Shown here in pieces: positions 55,561-64,000 of a stretch of DNA of 64,000 nt. A model generated the notes under the pieces. It worked only from the letters and a program-made list of their open reading frames with translations. It ran no database searches and was not told where the DNA came from. The DNA comes from W3P20-009 sp963607345 (GTDB taxonomy: Bacteria > Bacteroidota > Bacteroidia > Bacteroidales > Marinilabiliaceae): positions 1 to 64,000 of the forward strand of contig CAVDBL010000005.1 of the NCBI GenBank assembly GCA_963607345.1, in the 5' to 3' direction. Each line of letters starts with the position of its first letter. The first letter of the stretch is position 1. The translations under genes were made by a program, and so were the position numbers.

Positions 55561-58500
55561 GTGACGCTCAGCTGCCATAACGCCGCGACTTCATCACGAA
55601 GTCTCTCGTCGAGGCTAAAAGCCGCGACCCGGGTTGTTGCGTTCGTCGTAGCCGTGCTGACTTCCGTCGTCTCCCGAGCTCAATATATCGACCTCGACGC
55701 CGAAGTCACTCGCCTCACCGCTGTCTCTATAAGCAACTACGAGCAGATCGGTGCCGACGATGGTCTCTGTAGCAATACCGTCAATCTCACATACCGCGAC
55801 GAGTCGGGCCTCGTATGGATTGGCACCGACGATGGTCTCAATACCTACGACGGCTACTCTATCCACAGCTACAAACCCGACATCCAAGACTCTACCTCCA
55901 TCGATGGCAAGCGGGTTCTCGGCCTTGGCGAGTACACCCCACTCAATATCACCATCGCCCTCGGCGACGCTGGCATAAACATATACAACAAGCGCACAGG
56001 CACTTTCCGTCAGGGCAGTCAGCAAAAGTTCCTCAAGTCTGATAGCGACGACTCCAGTGCCTTTGGCGTATACCTCTACGGCAACGAGATTTATGCCATC
56101 TTCCCCGAGTGCGTCATCAAGCGCAACCGCATCACGGGTCGCACCGTCCGAATCGAGTTGCCTCACAAACTCACGCTCGACGGCATCCGCCGTGGGCGTA
56201 TGAAGATGATGGCCATGCCAGGCACGCAGGGACATATCGTCATCCGCACGGGCATAACCTCTCTTTGCGTCCTCGACACCCGCTACGAGTCGACCTACAT
56301 GATCAGTCTCGAAGGACTCGTCATATACGACATCGCCCCACTCGACGAGAACCGACTCCTTCTCGCCACCCGTACGGGTCTCTACGTCTACGACTTTCGC
56401 AATTCCGACCTCAACCAGCTCGAGTTCATGCGTGGCGAGCTTGTCCACTGCATGACGCGTAACTCCGATGGCGATTTCTGGATCGCTTTCGGCGGCAACA
56501 AGATTCTCAAATGGAGCCCGTCGCGCGCCGTCTCCTGCCGCATAGCTAACTGCTACCAGTTCCTCAACCGACAGACGCGCATCAACGACCTACGCGAGGA
56601 TGAGAATGGCATTCTTTGGCTATCGACAAACAATATCGGCATCGTCAAGCTCGACACCAAGAAGCCAAAGCTCACCACCACTTTCATCAATGTCGACCTC
56701 CCCATGGACCATACCACGCGCGACATATCCGCGACTTCCGGTGGTATCTTGTGGGCTGCGTGCGGAACCAATGGGCTTGTCCGCGTCGACATGAATGCTC
56801 GCTCTTCACAGACAATCCGCATCCCCCACGAGAACGTCCTTAGCGTCTTGGCGCGCAAGGAAGGTTCCGTCATGCTCGGCACGACGAGGCGTCTCGTGCG
56901 CTACACCCCCTCCGACGGCTCGATAGAACCTGTCAATTTCACGGGCGAGGCTGCCGACTCTGCCCAACGCGTACTTGTGCGCGACATGTCGGAAGATTGC
57001 CTTGGAAACATTTGGGTCTCAACGCATACCGGACTCTACAAGTACAATGGCGTCACGTTCACTCGAATGTCTACCGACGAGGGGGATCATTTTGTCTTCA
57101 ACTGCTCGATGGAGGACAGCGACGGACGCATATGGGCTGGCTCTTGCTCCGGCGCCATGGTGCGCCCTTCCGAAGGCGACAATTTCCGACGTGTCGGACG
57201 CAGCTGGAATGGGCGCAACGACGAGGGCGTGTTGTGCATCATCGAGTACAACGGCAAGATCATCATGGGAACCTCCGACGGTGTCAAGGTCTTCAACAAG
57301 GATACCTACCAAGAGGAAAACGCGGAGATCTTCAAGCCTTTCAACGGCAAGGTCGTATATAGCGTCATGAGCGACTCCAACGGCATCATATGGCTCAACA
57401 CGAGCTCTGGTGTCGGCTACGTCGATTTCTACTACGGCAATGTCTATACCTTCGGTCATGACGATGGTCTTTACAACGAGGGCAACGAGTGCCATAAGTT
57501 CACAGCTTCGGGCGACAAGATCTTCTTCGGGCAAGTGACGGCCGTCAACGTCATCGACACGCGCCACATAACTTTCAATACGCGAATGCCCCAGACGTTC
57601 GTCTCCGACGTCCTCTACTGCCATGGTGGACAAGATGTGGCCATGACCATGATCAACGACACCACCTATACATGCAAATACGCCCCTAATGCGTCGATCC
57701 GTCTCCATGTGGCGTCGTCCGACTTCACCGACCCCATCCGCAACCGGTTCATGTATAAGATCGACAAAGGCGAATGGATTCAGCTAAGCGGCAACAACGA
57801 GATCCTCATCTCCAACCTTCTCCCCGGTACATACCGCGTACGCCTGCGCTCCTCCAATGCCGACAAAACGTGGAGCTACGACATCAAGACCGTATACATC
57901 GCCATCGAGTCGCCTCTCTGGCTCTCCCGACCCGCCCTGATCTTTTACACAATATGGCTGATGGGTCTCGTATGGCTATTCCTCAACATGCGTTTCCGCA
58001 AGATTAACCGGCGCATGAAACAAGCCGAAGCGGAGAGCCGGTCCAAAAACGCCATTGAGGAGCAGCGCAACCAGTTCGCCAACGTCATCAACGAGCAGAG
58101 GGCCAGCTTCAACTACGCCAAGCGTATACAAGACGCTCTCATGCCGACAACGCAAAGCATCGAAGGCTACTTCGCCAAGCTCTTTATCCTTTACAGACCC
58201 AAGGACATCGTAAGCGGCGACTTCTACACCTTCTACCACCGCGACGGCAAGTCCTTCGTCGTCTCGGCCGACTGTACTGGCCACGGAGTCCCTGGTGCTT
58301 TTATCTCCATCCTTGGCATCGACCACCTCAACAGCATCATCATGCAGCAGAAGGTCGACGACGCAGGCGAGATTCTCACCATCCTCCAAACCGAGCTGCA
58401 CAAGGCTTTCACCAAGATCGGCAACGAGGAGGTCAAGGACGGCATGGATGTCACGGTCTGCGTAATTCATCATGCTGAGCGACGCCTCAACTTCGCCGGC

Positions 58501-58863
58501 GCAATGAACGATATGTACATCATCCGCTCCAACGAGGTTCTCGAGTTCCATGGCGAGCGTATGTCAATCGGTGCCGACAACTCCATGGACGGCACGCCAC
58601 GCGACATCGTCTTCCACAGCCAAAATGTCGAATGCCAGTCGGGCGACATGATGTATATCTTCTCCGATGGCTACTGCGACCAGTTCGGCGGTCCCGAGAT
58701 GAAGAAATTCAAGGTGCGACGTTTCAAGAACCTTCTCCTCAACATCCATAAGCTCCCTGCCAACGACCAGCGTCTCCTCCTCAACCAGAAACTTATCGAG
58801 TGGATGGGAGGTGGCGAGCAGACCGACGACATCTCCATCATCGGTTTCCAGCCTTGGGAGTAA
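55561..58863 (+). CDS. Reg_prop/Y_Y_Y sensor with SpoIIE (PP2C) phosphatase output
   Basis: A large membrane sensor of about 1100 residues. A signal peptide (about 20-42, ending SRAQ) is followed by a two-component-regulator propeller (about 45-700, repeats such as DESGLVWIGTDDGLNTYDG and EDENGILWLSTNNIGIVKLD), a Y_Y_Y domain (about 705-780), one membrane helix (about 785-808), a coiled coil (about 813-856), and a SpoIIE PP2C-type phosphatase (860-1100). Metal-binding Asp motifs are present: SGDFY, SADCTGHGVPG, FSDGYCD and EQTDDISI. Such propellers usually end in a histidine kinase; here the output is a Ser/Thr phosphatase. Start GTG 55561 is chosen because it follows the promoter and keeps the signal peptide. 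Substrate, probably an anti-sigma-type regulator, is not encoded nearby. Confidence 0.9.
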   Translation: MTLSCHNAATSSRSLSSRLKAATRVVAFVVAVLTSVVSRAQYIDLDAEVTRLTAVSISNYEQIGADDGLCSNTVNLTYRDESGLVWIGTDDGLNTYDGYSIHSYKPDIQDSTSIDGKRVLGLGEYTPLNITIALGDAGINIYNKRTGTFRQGSQQKFLKSDSDDSSAFGVYLYGNEIYAIFPECVIKRNRITGRTVRIELPHKLTLDGIRRGRMKMMAMPGTQGHIVIRTGITSLCVLDTRYESTYMISLEGLVIYDIAPLDENRLLLATRTGLYVYDFRNSDLNQLEFMRGELVHCMTRNSDGDFWIAFGGNKILKWSPSRAVSCRIANCYQFLNRQTRINDLREDENGILWLSTNNIGIVKLDTKKPKLTTTFINVDLPMDHTTRDISATSGGILWAACGTNGLVRVDMNARSSQTIRIPHENVLSVLARKEGSVMLGTTRRLVRYTPSDGSIEPVNFTGEAADSAQRVLVRDMSEDCLGNIWVSTHTGLYKYNGVTFTRMSTDEGDHFVFNCSMEDSDGRIWAGSCSGAMVRPSEGDNFRRVGRSWNGRNDEGVLCIIEYNGKIIMGTSDGVKVFNKDTYQEENAEIFKPFNGKVVYSVMSDSNGIIWLNTSSGVGYVDFYYGNVYTFGHDDGLYNEGNECHKFTASGDKIFFGQVTAVNVIDTRHITFNTRMPQTFVSDVLYCHGGQDVAMTMINDTTYTCKYAPNASIRLHVASSDFTDPIRNRFMYKIDKGEWIQLSGNNEILISNLLPGTYRVRLRSSNADKTWSYDIKTVYIAIESPLWLSRPALIFYTIWLMGLVWLFLNMRFRKINRRMKQAEAESRSKNAIEEQRNQFANVINEQRASFNYAKRIQDALMPTTQSIEGYFAKLFILYRPKDIVSGDFYTFYHRDGKSFVVSADCTGHGVPGAFISILGIDHLNSIIMQQKVDDAGEILTILQTELHKAFTKIGNEEVKDGMDVTVCVIHHAERRLNFAGAMNDMYIIRSNEVLEFHGERMSIGADNSMDGTPRDIVFHSQNVECQSGDMMYIFSDGYCDQFGGPEMKKFKVRRFKNLLLNIHKLPANDQRLLLNQKLIEWMGGGEQTDDISIIGFQPWE

Positions 58864-58922
58864 AAAAGAGCAGCCCCTCCATTCTTACACACATATACCT
58901 TATAAAAAGCAACGTTCCTACG

Positions 58923-60161
58923 ATGAAAATTGTATCGTGCGTCTACCTGCTCGGCATCTGGGCGTATAGCCTCTGCCTGACAATTGCCGCGCTGTTCAAT
59001 GAGAAAGCACGCCTCCTGCGCAACGGCCGTAAAGAGACTTGGCGTAAACTTGAAAATTTCGACTCTACTGGCGGGACTATATGGGTCCATGCCGCCTCCC
59101 TCGGCGAGTTCGAGCAGGGTCGCCCCCTCATCGAGGCCATAAAGGCCAAAAATCCCGGTCAGAAAGTCGTACTCACATTCTATTCCCCATCGGGCTATGA
59201 AGTTCGTAAGAACTACGCCATGGCCGACCTCGTCTGCTACCTCCCGGCCGACGGCCCCTCCAACGCGCGCCGTTTCATCAAGGCTATAAACCCAACGAGG
59301 GTCTACTTCGTCAAATACGAGTTCTGGCACTTCTTCCTCAAGGAGGTTCATAGGTGCGGCATCCCTCTCTACGGAATCTCCATGATCTTCCGCCATTCCC
59401 AGCCTTTCTTCTCCATGTGGGGTGACTGGTTCTGCGACATGCTCCACATGTTCTCCCACATCTACGTCCAAGACCAAGAGTCCGCACGCCTCCTCGACAC
59501 CATCAAGGTCCATCAATACACAGTCGCTGGCGACACGCGCTTCGACCGAGTACGTCAGATAGCCTCCAACGCTGCCGATGTCCCTGCCGTCAGCCAATTC
59601 GCTCAAGGCGCCCATCAGGTCATCGTGGCTGGCAGCACCTGGCCACCCGATGAGGATATCCTCGTCGATTATATCAACAATGCTCCTCAAGACGTCAAGC
59701 TCGTCATCGCCCCCCACGAGATCGGCAAGGCGCGCGTCGACGCTCTCTGCGCGCGCTTCACCGTCCCCTATGCGCGTTTCACTGCCCTCGATGGTGTAGA
59801 TCTCGCCGCTGCTCGTGTCTTCGTAGTCGATACCATCGGCATCCTCTCCGCCATCTACCGTTATGGCACCATGACCTACGTCGGTGGTGGTTTCGGTGTC
59901 GGCATTCACAATACTCTTGAGCCCGCCATCTATGGTCTCCCCGTCCTCTTCGGCCCCAACCACAAGCGTTTCAAGGAGGCTATCGACCTCATCGATTGCG
60001 GTGGCGGCTTCTGCATAACCGATAAGAAGTCCTTTAACGACAAGGTTTACGAGCTCTTCTCCGATTCCGACAAGCTCGCCAAGGCTGGCAAGGCAGCTGG
60101 CGACTACTGCCAAAGCATGCTCGGCGCTACCGAGAAGATTATGGCGGACACCTGTTGTTAG
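58923..60161 (+). CDS. waaA: 3-deoxy-D-manno-octulosonic acid transferase
   Basis: Adds Kdo to lipid IV-A in LPS core synthesis, 412 residues. An N-terminal membrane helix, then WVHAASLGEFEQGRPLIEA carrying the acceptor-side Glu, FVKYEFWHFFL, and FGPNHKRFKEA near the end of the donor domain, with GGGFGVGIHNTLEPAIYGLP in the donor-sugar site. The ATG at 58923 is chosen over a frame open to 58800 that overlaps the sensor gene. It works downstream of lpxK, encoded at 20390. Confidence 0.95.
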   Translation: MKIVSCVYLLGIWAYSLCLTIAALFNEKARLLRNGRKETWRKLENFDSTGGTIWVHAASLGEFEQGRPLIEAIKAKNPGQKVVLTFYSPSGYEVRKNYAMADLVCYLPADGPSNARRFIKAINPTRVYFVKYEFWHFFLKEVHRCGIPLYGISMIFRHSQPFFSMWGDWFCDMLHMFSHIYVQDQESARLLDTIKVHQYTVAGDTRFDRVRQIASNAADVPAVSQFAQGAHQVIVAGSTWPPDEDILVDYINNAPQDVKLVIAPHEIGKARVDALCARFTVPYARFTALDGVDLAAARVFVVDTIGILSAIYRYGTMTYVGGGFGVGIHNTLEPAIYGLPVLFGPNHKRFKEAIDLIDCGGGFCITDKKSFNDKVYELFSDSDKLAKAGKAAGDYCQSMLGATEKIMADTCC

Positions 60162-60240
60162 TGTTAAAATCGATAATAAAACTCCCCCAAACGCTCTTTG
60201 ACTTATAAAATCTGTTAACTTAGGCAAGCAAACATAAAAA

Positions 60241-60281
60241 TCGCTTTGCTGGTCATCTTCCATAAAGTGTCAGCAAGGCGA
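60241..60281 (+). terminator. Hairpin after waaA, possible terminator
   Basis: TCGCTTTGCTG (60241-60251) pairs with CAGCAAGGCGA (60271-60281) over eleven positions with wobbles, followed by CTTTAACATTT. Confidence 0.5.
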
Positions 60282-60302
60282 CTTTAACATTTAAAATTGC
60301 CT

Positions 60303-61730
60303 ATGGAAACAAACCGACTGGTGAAACTGCTCATCTGCATAGCAGTTTTCCTCCTCTTGTGGTTCTTGCCCGCCAGCATCTTCTGCATCGATGGTCTGAC
60401 GGTGATTGAGCACCGCGTAATTGCGCTCTTCGTCTTTGGCGCACTAATGTGGATTCTCGAAGCCATCCCGATATGGACGACCTCGATCCTCATAATCGTC
60501 ATGATGATCGTCACCGTTTCAGACAGCATGTTCCTTCCACTCAACCACTCTGGCGAAGAGGGCTTCGGGACGCTCATCAGCCACAGTGCCATCATGTCGT
60601 CGTTTGCCCACCCCATAGTCATGCTCTTCATGGGAGGCTTCGCCCTCGCCATTGCCGCCACAAAATGCGGTCTCGACGTCAACCTCGCGCGCGTCCTCCT
60701 CAAGCCGTTCGGCAACCGTAGCGAGATAGTCCTCCTCGGCTTCATGATCGTCACGGGAATATTCTCCATGTTCATGAGCAACACCGCGACGGCCGCAATG
60801 ATGCTCGCCATCATCACTCCCGTCGTGGCGCAGCTCCCAGGCAAGGGACGCATCGCAATGGCAATGGGCATCCCCGTCGCAGCCAATGTCGGCGGCGTAG
60901 GTACCCCCATCGGCACCCCGCCAAACGCCATCGCACTCGGCTACCTTACCCAAAATCCCGACCTTGGCATAAGCATCTCGTTCGGGCAATGGATGATGGT
61001 CATGGTGCCTTTCGTCATCATTCTTCTCGCCTTCTCCTGGTTCTTGCTCATCAAGTTGTTCCCATTCTCCAAGAAGAGGGTCGAGATAACCATCAACGGC
61101 AGCTTCCGCAAAGATCGCGAGGCCATCATCGTCTACGTCACTTTCATTGCGACGGTTCTCCTTTGGGTGACCGACCGTTACACTGGCATCGATAGCAACT
61201 CAGTCGCCATGATTCCTCTCGCCGTCTTCGCCGTGACAGGCATCATGGGCAAGGAGGAGCTCAAGCAAATCAACTGGGATGTCCTCTGGCTCGTGGCGGG
61301 CGGCTTTGCGCTCGGCGTAGGTCTCAACCAGAGTGGTCTCGCCAAGAGCCTCGTGGCTTCCATCCCATTCGACACTTGGCCTCCCGTCGCCGTCATCGCA
61401 GGTTCCGGTCTCATCTGCTTCACAATGTCGACCTTCATGAGCAACACCGCCTCGACGGCGCTCCTCGTCCCCATCCTCGCCGCCATGGCCACGGGCATGA
61501 CCGACGTCCTCGCTCCTTTCGGCGGTGCCGTCACGATGATTCTCGGTGTCGCCGTATGCGCCTCAATGGCAATGGCTCTCCCCATCTCGACGCCGCCTAA
61601 CGCACTCGCTTATGGCACTGGTCTCGTCACTCAAGGTCAGATGGCAAAGAGCGGTCTCATCATTGGCGCCGTGGGCATGATTCTCGGCTACGCCACCCTC
61701 GTTCTCGCGGTGAAATTAGGTCTACTCTGA
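60303..61730 (+). CDS. DASS family (SLC13) anion transporter
   Basis: A sodium-coupled uptake protein for dicarboxylates, sulfate or similar anions, 475 residues, about eleven membrane helices in two inverted halves. Each half carries the SNT signature and its partner: MSNTATAAMM and GTPPNAIA in the first, MSNTASTALL and STPPNALAYG in the second. These line the sodium and substrate sites, all intact. The substrate cannot be told. The ATG at 60303 is used; a TTG at 60297 is less likely. Monocistronic. Confidence 0.93.
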   Translation: METNRLVKLLICIAVFLLLWFLPASIFCIDGLTVIEHRVIALFVFGALMWILEAIPIWTTSILIIVMMIVTVSDSMFLPLNHSGEEGFGTLISHSAIMSSFAHPIVMLFMGGFALAIAATKCGLDVNLARVLLKPFGNRSEIVLLGFMIVTGIFSMFMSNTATAAMMLAIITPVVAQLPGKGRIAMAMGIPVAANVGGVGTPIGTPPNAIALGYLTQNPDLGISISFGQWMMVMVPFVIILLAFSWFLLIKLFPFSKKRVEITINGSFRKDREAIIVYVTFIATVLLWVTDRYTGIDSNSVAMIPLAVFAVTGIMGKEELKQINWDVLWLVAGGFALGVGLNQSGLAKSLVASIPFDTWPPVAVIAGSGLICFTMSTFMSNTASTALLVPILAAMATGMTDVLAPFGGAVTMILGVAVCASMAMALPISTPPNALAYGTGLVTQGQMAKSGLIIGAVGMILGYATLVLAVKLGLL

Positions 61731-61803
61731 CCCCCAAAAGCGGCATACAATAGCGGCGGACAAGATTTGCTTATTAAAAAATGAACAAATCGTCATTTAG
61801 TTG

Positions 61804-61834
61804 TTGTAATATATCACACAATAGGTTACTTTTG
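61804..61834 (+). promoter_or_regulatory. Promoter of the MarC gene
   Basis: TTG at 61804-61806 and TACTTTTG at 61827-61834 are 20 bases apart, a full consensus match. A small hairpin, CCACTCG-ACA-CGAGTGG (61871-61887), lies in the leader 22 bases before the ATG. Confidence 0.75.
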
Positions 61835-61909
61835 CGCCCTGAAATAACAACAACCTGATAACCTACACCTCCACTCGACACGAGTGGTCATGAAAAACAA
61901 CAACTTGCG

Positions 61910-62506
61910 ATGAACTTCAACATTCGAGAGATTTTGTCCGCCGCCATTGTCCTTGCGGCTGTCATGGATATCATCGGTTCTCTGCCTATCGTACTCGCCA
62001 TGCGTGAGCGCGGTCTGAAGGTCAACCCCCTCCAGACAACGGTGGTCACGATATCACTCCTTATCGCGTTCCTCTTCCTCGGGCAGTCGTTCCTCGGCTT
62101 CTTCGGAGTGGACATCAACTCTTTCGCCGTAGCTGGCGCAATAGTCCTCTTCGTCATTAGCCTTGAGATGGTCATGGGCGTCGAGATCATGAAGCAGGAT
62201 GGGCCTAAGGGCGCGTCCATCGTCCCCTTGGCATTCCCTCTCCTCGCCGGTCCGGGCTCTTTCACCACGCTCCTCTCCCTCCGAGCTGAGTACGGTCTCG
62301 AGAACATTATCGCCGCCGTCCTCCTCAATGCGCTCTTCGTCTATTTCGTCCTCAGGGCGTCTTCTTGGATTCAGCGCATCGCGGGAGCCAACGGCATCTA
62401 CGTACTTAAAAAGTTATTCGGTATCATCTTGCTGGCAATGTCCGTAAAGCTCTTCACCAGCAACCTGTCCGTCATCGTCCATACCTTCACCAGCACCGCA
62501 AACTAA
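61910..62506 (+). CDS. MarC family integral membrane protein
   Basis: A 198-residue protein with six hydrophobic segments. The conserved features of the MarC (UPF0056) family are visible: VMDIIGSLPIVLAM near the N-terminus and IVPLAFPLLAGPGSFTTLLS in the middle. Despite its name, a role in drug resistance is not supported; the function is unknown. The leader hairpin at 61871 could affect translation. Confidence 0.9.
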   Translation: MNFNIREILSAAIVLAAVMDIIGSLPIVLAMRERGLKVNPLQTTVVTISLLIAFLFLGQSFLGFFGVDINSFAVAGAIVLFVISLEMVMGVEIMKQDGPKGASIVPLAFPLLAGPGSFTTLLSLRAEYGLENIIAAVLLNALFVYFVLRASSWIQRIAGANGIYVLKKLFGIILLAMSVKLFTSNLSVIVHTFTSTAN

Positions 62507-62562
62507 GGTCGTCAGCGAGACATCGCTCCCTTGCCGACCATAGCCGAGGGCGCAATGTCTAA

Positions 62563-63186
62563 ATGGCACAAAAACATTATGTGGTCTGGAAAGGCCGCAC
62601 CCCTGGCGTCTACGCCGACTGGGCTTCTGCTAAAGCCCAAATCGACAATTTCGAAGGCGCGCGTTATAAAGGTTTCGCCTCCCGCGAGGAGGCAGAAGCG
62701 GCTTATGCCCAAGGGCCTAAGCCGCTTCCCGCGTACCTGAAACACTCGTTCAAAACAGAGCTTCCGCCAACCGAGGCTCCTGACCCAAACGCCATCGCTG
62801 TCGACGCCGCATGCTCCGGCAACCCCGGCGTCATGGAATATCGCGGTGTCTCGTTGTGGGACAATAAGGTCTTCTTCCACCACAAGCACGACCTCGGGAC
62901 CAACAACATCGGTGAGTTCCTGGCCATCGTCGAGGGGCTCGCAAGGCTCAAGGCCGCCAATGCCGACAACGTCACAATATACTCCGACTCCATGATTGCC
63001 ATCACATGGGTCAGGGCGAAAAAGTGCCGCACGAAGCTCGAGCTCACGCCTCGAACAGCAGAATTGCTCTCCATCGTCCAACGTGCGGAGAAGTGGCTGC
63101 ATGACAACACATTCTCCAACCCCATCGTCAAATGGTCAACCGACATCTGGGGCGAGATTCCTGCAGATTTCGGACGTAAGAAATAA
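62563..63186 (+). CDS. rnhA: Ribonuclease H with N-terminal viroplasmin domain
   Basis: Cuts RNA in RNA-DNA hybrids, 207 residues. The N-terminal ~50 residues (KHYVVWKGRTPGVYADW, YKGFASREEAEAAY) are the caulimovirus viroplasmin/RNase HI hybrid-binding domain. The RNase H domain starts at about 77; its acidic residues are Asp81 (VDAACSGNPG), Glu118 (NIGEFLAIVEG), Asp142 (YSDSMIAI) and Asp202 (GEIPADFGRK), so it is probably active. It lies 56 bases after the MarC gene; a further gene starts 18 bases after it. Confidence 0.94.
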   Translation: MAQKHYVVWKGRTPGVYADWASAKAQIDNFEGARYKGFASREEAEAAYAQGPKPLPAYLKHSFKTELPPTEAPDPNAIAVDAACSGNPGVMEYRGVSLWDNKVFFHHKHDLGTNNIGEFLAIVEGLARLKAANADNVTIYSDSMIAITWVRAKKCRTKLELTPRTAELLSIVQRAEKWLHDNTFSNPIVKWSTDIWGEIPADFGRKK

Positions 63187-63204
63187 GCAAACTCCCCTAC
63201 GCCT

Positions 63205-64000
63205 ATGCCAACCTCCTCCTTCCCGTTTAACGACCCTTTCTATCAGCTCCATAAGCAGATAAGCAAGAACGACATCTTGCATGCCGTCGATTCGCTCCGA
63301 AAGGCCGTGAACCCCGACAAGCCCGACGGCTTCCCCGACCTCCTCGACAGCATCGCCAACGACTACTCCCTAATGCTCGACTTCATGGCGTCAGGCGGCT
63401 CCGACCCCCAACGCGCCAAGATTCTCGCAAGCCTCCGCTTCCGTCTTCACGACATAGCCGACTCCATTGAGCTCGCCTCTCATCTCAACAAAGGCGAAGT
63501 CAGCAAGCGCCATTACGAAGAGGCTCATCGCGACCATGCACGCGATAATGTTTCAAGCCTCGTCGCCGACTATAAGCAGCAGTCGCTCACCACCCCTTGT
63601 GGGCTTGACGCGATGGACGTCCTCTGCCGAACCCTCGACATTCAACGTCTCTCCGAGTCCGAAGCAAGTCTCATCTTCGACTACATAATCCGCGACGCCT
63701 ACACGCCCGATGCCGAGCGCACCTACGCCGTGGGTGTCTTGGCGCATAGCATCGTCTTCCGCCACAACATCCATCTCACGCGCCTCTTCGTCAAGGCCTT
63801 TGTCGATGATGTCCTCACGGGGCAGACTGCCGCGCGTGCTGCGGTGACCATCGTCGCTAGCATCCTCTCACATCCCTACCGATGGCAGGAAGACGACGAG
63901 CTTCTCGCCTTGCTGAAACAAGCCGCCTCCTCCAACCCCCGCTTCAACCTTCTGGCCAAGGCGAGTTTCTCCATGTTCGCCAAGACCAACATAACGGGCG
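63205..64000 (+). CDS. Unrecognised protein, 5' part (runs off the window)
   Basis: An open frame from the ATG at 63205 to the window edge, 265 codons, with the same C-ending codon use as confirmed genes. The visible part begins MPTSSFPFNDPFYQLHKQIS and is almost entirely helical, with regular spacing of Leu, Ala and acidic residues and no signal peptide or membrane segment. It resembles helical-repeat proteins in general character, but I do not recognise a family. It starts 18 bases after the RNase H stop and is probably co-transcribed. Confidence 0.75.
   Translation, partial: MPTSSFPFNDPFYQLHKQISKNDILHAVDSLRKAVNPDKPDGFPDLLDSIANDYSLMLDFMASGGSDPQRAKILASLRFRLHDIADSIELASHLNKGEVSKRHYEEAHRDHARDNVSSLVADYKQQSLTTPCGLDAMDVLCRTLDIQRLSESEASLIFDYIIRDAYTPDAERTYAVGVLAHSIVFRHNIHLTRLFVKAFVDDVLTGQTAARAAVTIVASILSHPYRWQEDDELLALLKQAASSNPRFNLLAKASFSMFAKTNITG

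Noticed and set aside
58671..60263. A 530-codon antisense frame over waaA and the end of the SpoIIE sensor
   Set aside because: It runs against two well-supported genes, has no start context and no recognisable motif; it is another codon-bias shadow.

Overview
The window looks like a chromosomal piece of a Bacteroidales bacterium, GC-rich for that group. I infer a gut lineage, perhaps Muribaculaceae-like, but the family is not proven. The grounds are: many genes are preceded by the Bacteroidetes housekeeping promoter (-7 box TAnnTTTG, often with a TTG about 19-20 bases upstream); Shine-Dalgarno sequences are mostly absent; gene neighbourhoods such as purH-mreBCD-mrdA-rodA, rbfA-methyltransferase-FtsX and DUF177-rpmF are present; and group-typical families occur (BspA-like leucine-rich repeats, DUF4954, YfiR/DUF4154, propeller-type sensors). 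Codons end mostly in C, so many long antisense frames stay open without being genes.

Layout. 1-140 is the 3' end of a 5S rRNA gene with its terminator, the end of an rRNA operon. 250-4260 is an accessory stretch: a repeat-rich BspA-like protein, an SGNH hydrolase and a secreted FISUMP-like protein. 4281-9223 holds dusB, two identical tRNA-Phe genes in opposite orientation, a PDZ/S41 protease with a CPBP protease, and an hsp20 gene behind what looks like a sigma-54 promoter. 9390-20385 is DNA maintenance and envelope: polA, hflX, recA, an M16 peptidase, an O-methyltransferase, PBP1A and a flippase-like membrane protein. 20390-28828 runs lpxK, purine nucleoside phosphorylase, a nucleotidyltransferase-fold protein, a YfhO-type membrane protein, a DUF4954 beta-helix protein and fabH. 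28900-33452 has glmS, rbfA, a methyltransferase and a LolC/E-type permease. 33500-41734 is purH followed by the rod-shape and elongation operon mreB-mreC-mreD-mrdA-rodA and a DUF502 protein. tRNA-Ala(GGC), metK, DUF177-rpmF and a NUDIX hydrolase follow.

The only long minus-strand block (45393-51150) is a sugar-nucleotide cassette: aminotransferase, acetyltransferase, 3-dehydrogenase and 6-dehydrogenase, then a glycosyltransferase and a YfiR-like periplasmic protein. Together the first four match the set that makes a UDP-2,3-diacetamido-2,3-dideoxy-hexuronic acid for surface polysaccharide. The end of the window (51411-64000) has typA, an M23 peptidase, dxr, a large propeller/SpoIIE phosphatase sensor, waaA, a DASS-family transporter, a MarC protein, an RNase H and the start of an unrecognised gene.

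The main theme is cell envelope: lipid A/Kdo (lpxK, waaA), peptidoglycan (PBP1A, PBP2, RodA, MreBCD, M23, glmS), fatty acid and isoprenoid precursors (fabH, dxr), and polysaccharide. I do not see an obvious new defence or mobile system, no CRISPR array and no insertion sequence. The most interesting signals are the sigma-54-like hsp20 control region, the diacetamido-uronate cassette, the propeller-SpoIIE sensor, the 69-base tandem repeats, the inverted tRNA-Phe pair and a NUDIX box with an altered catalytic position.
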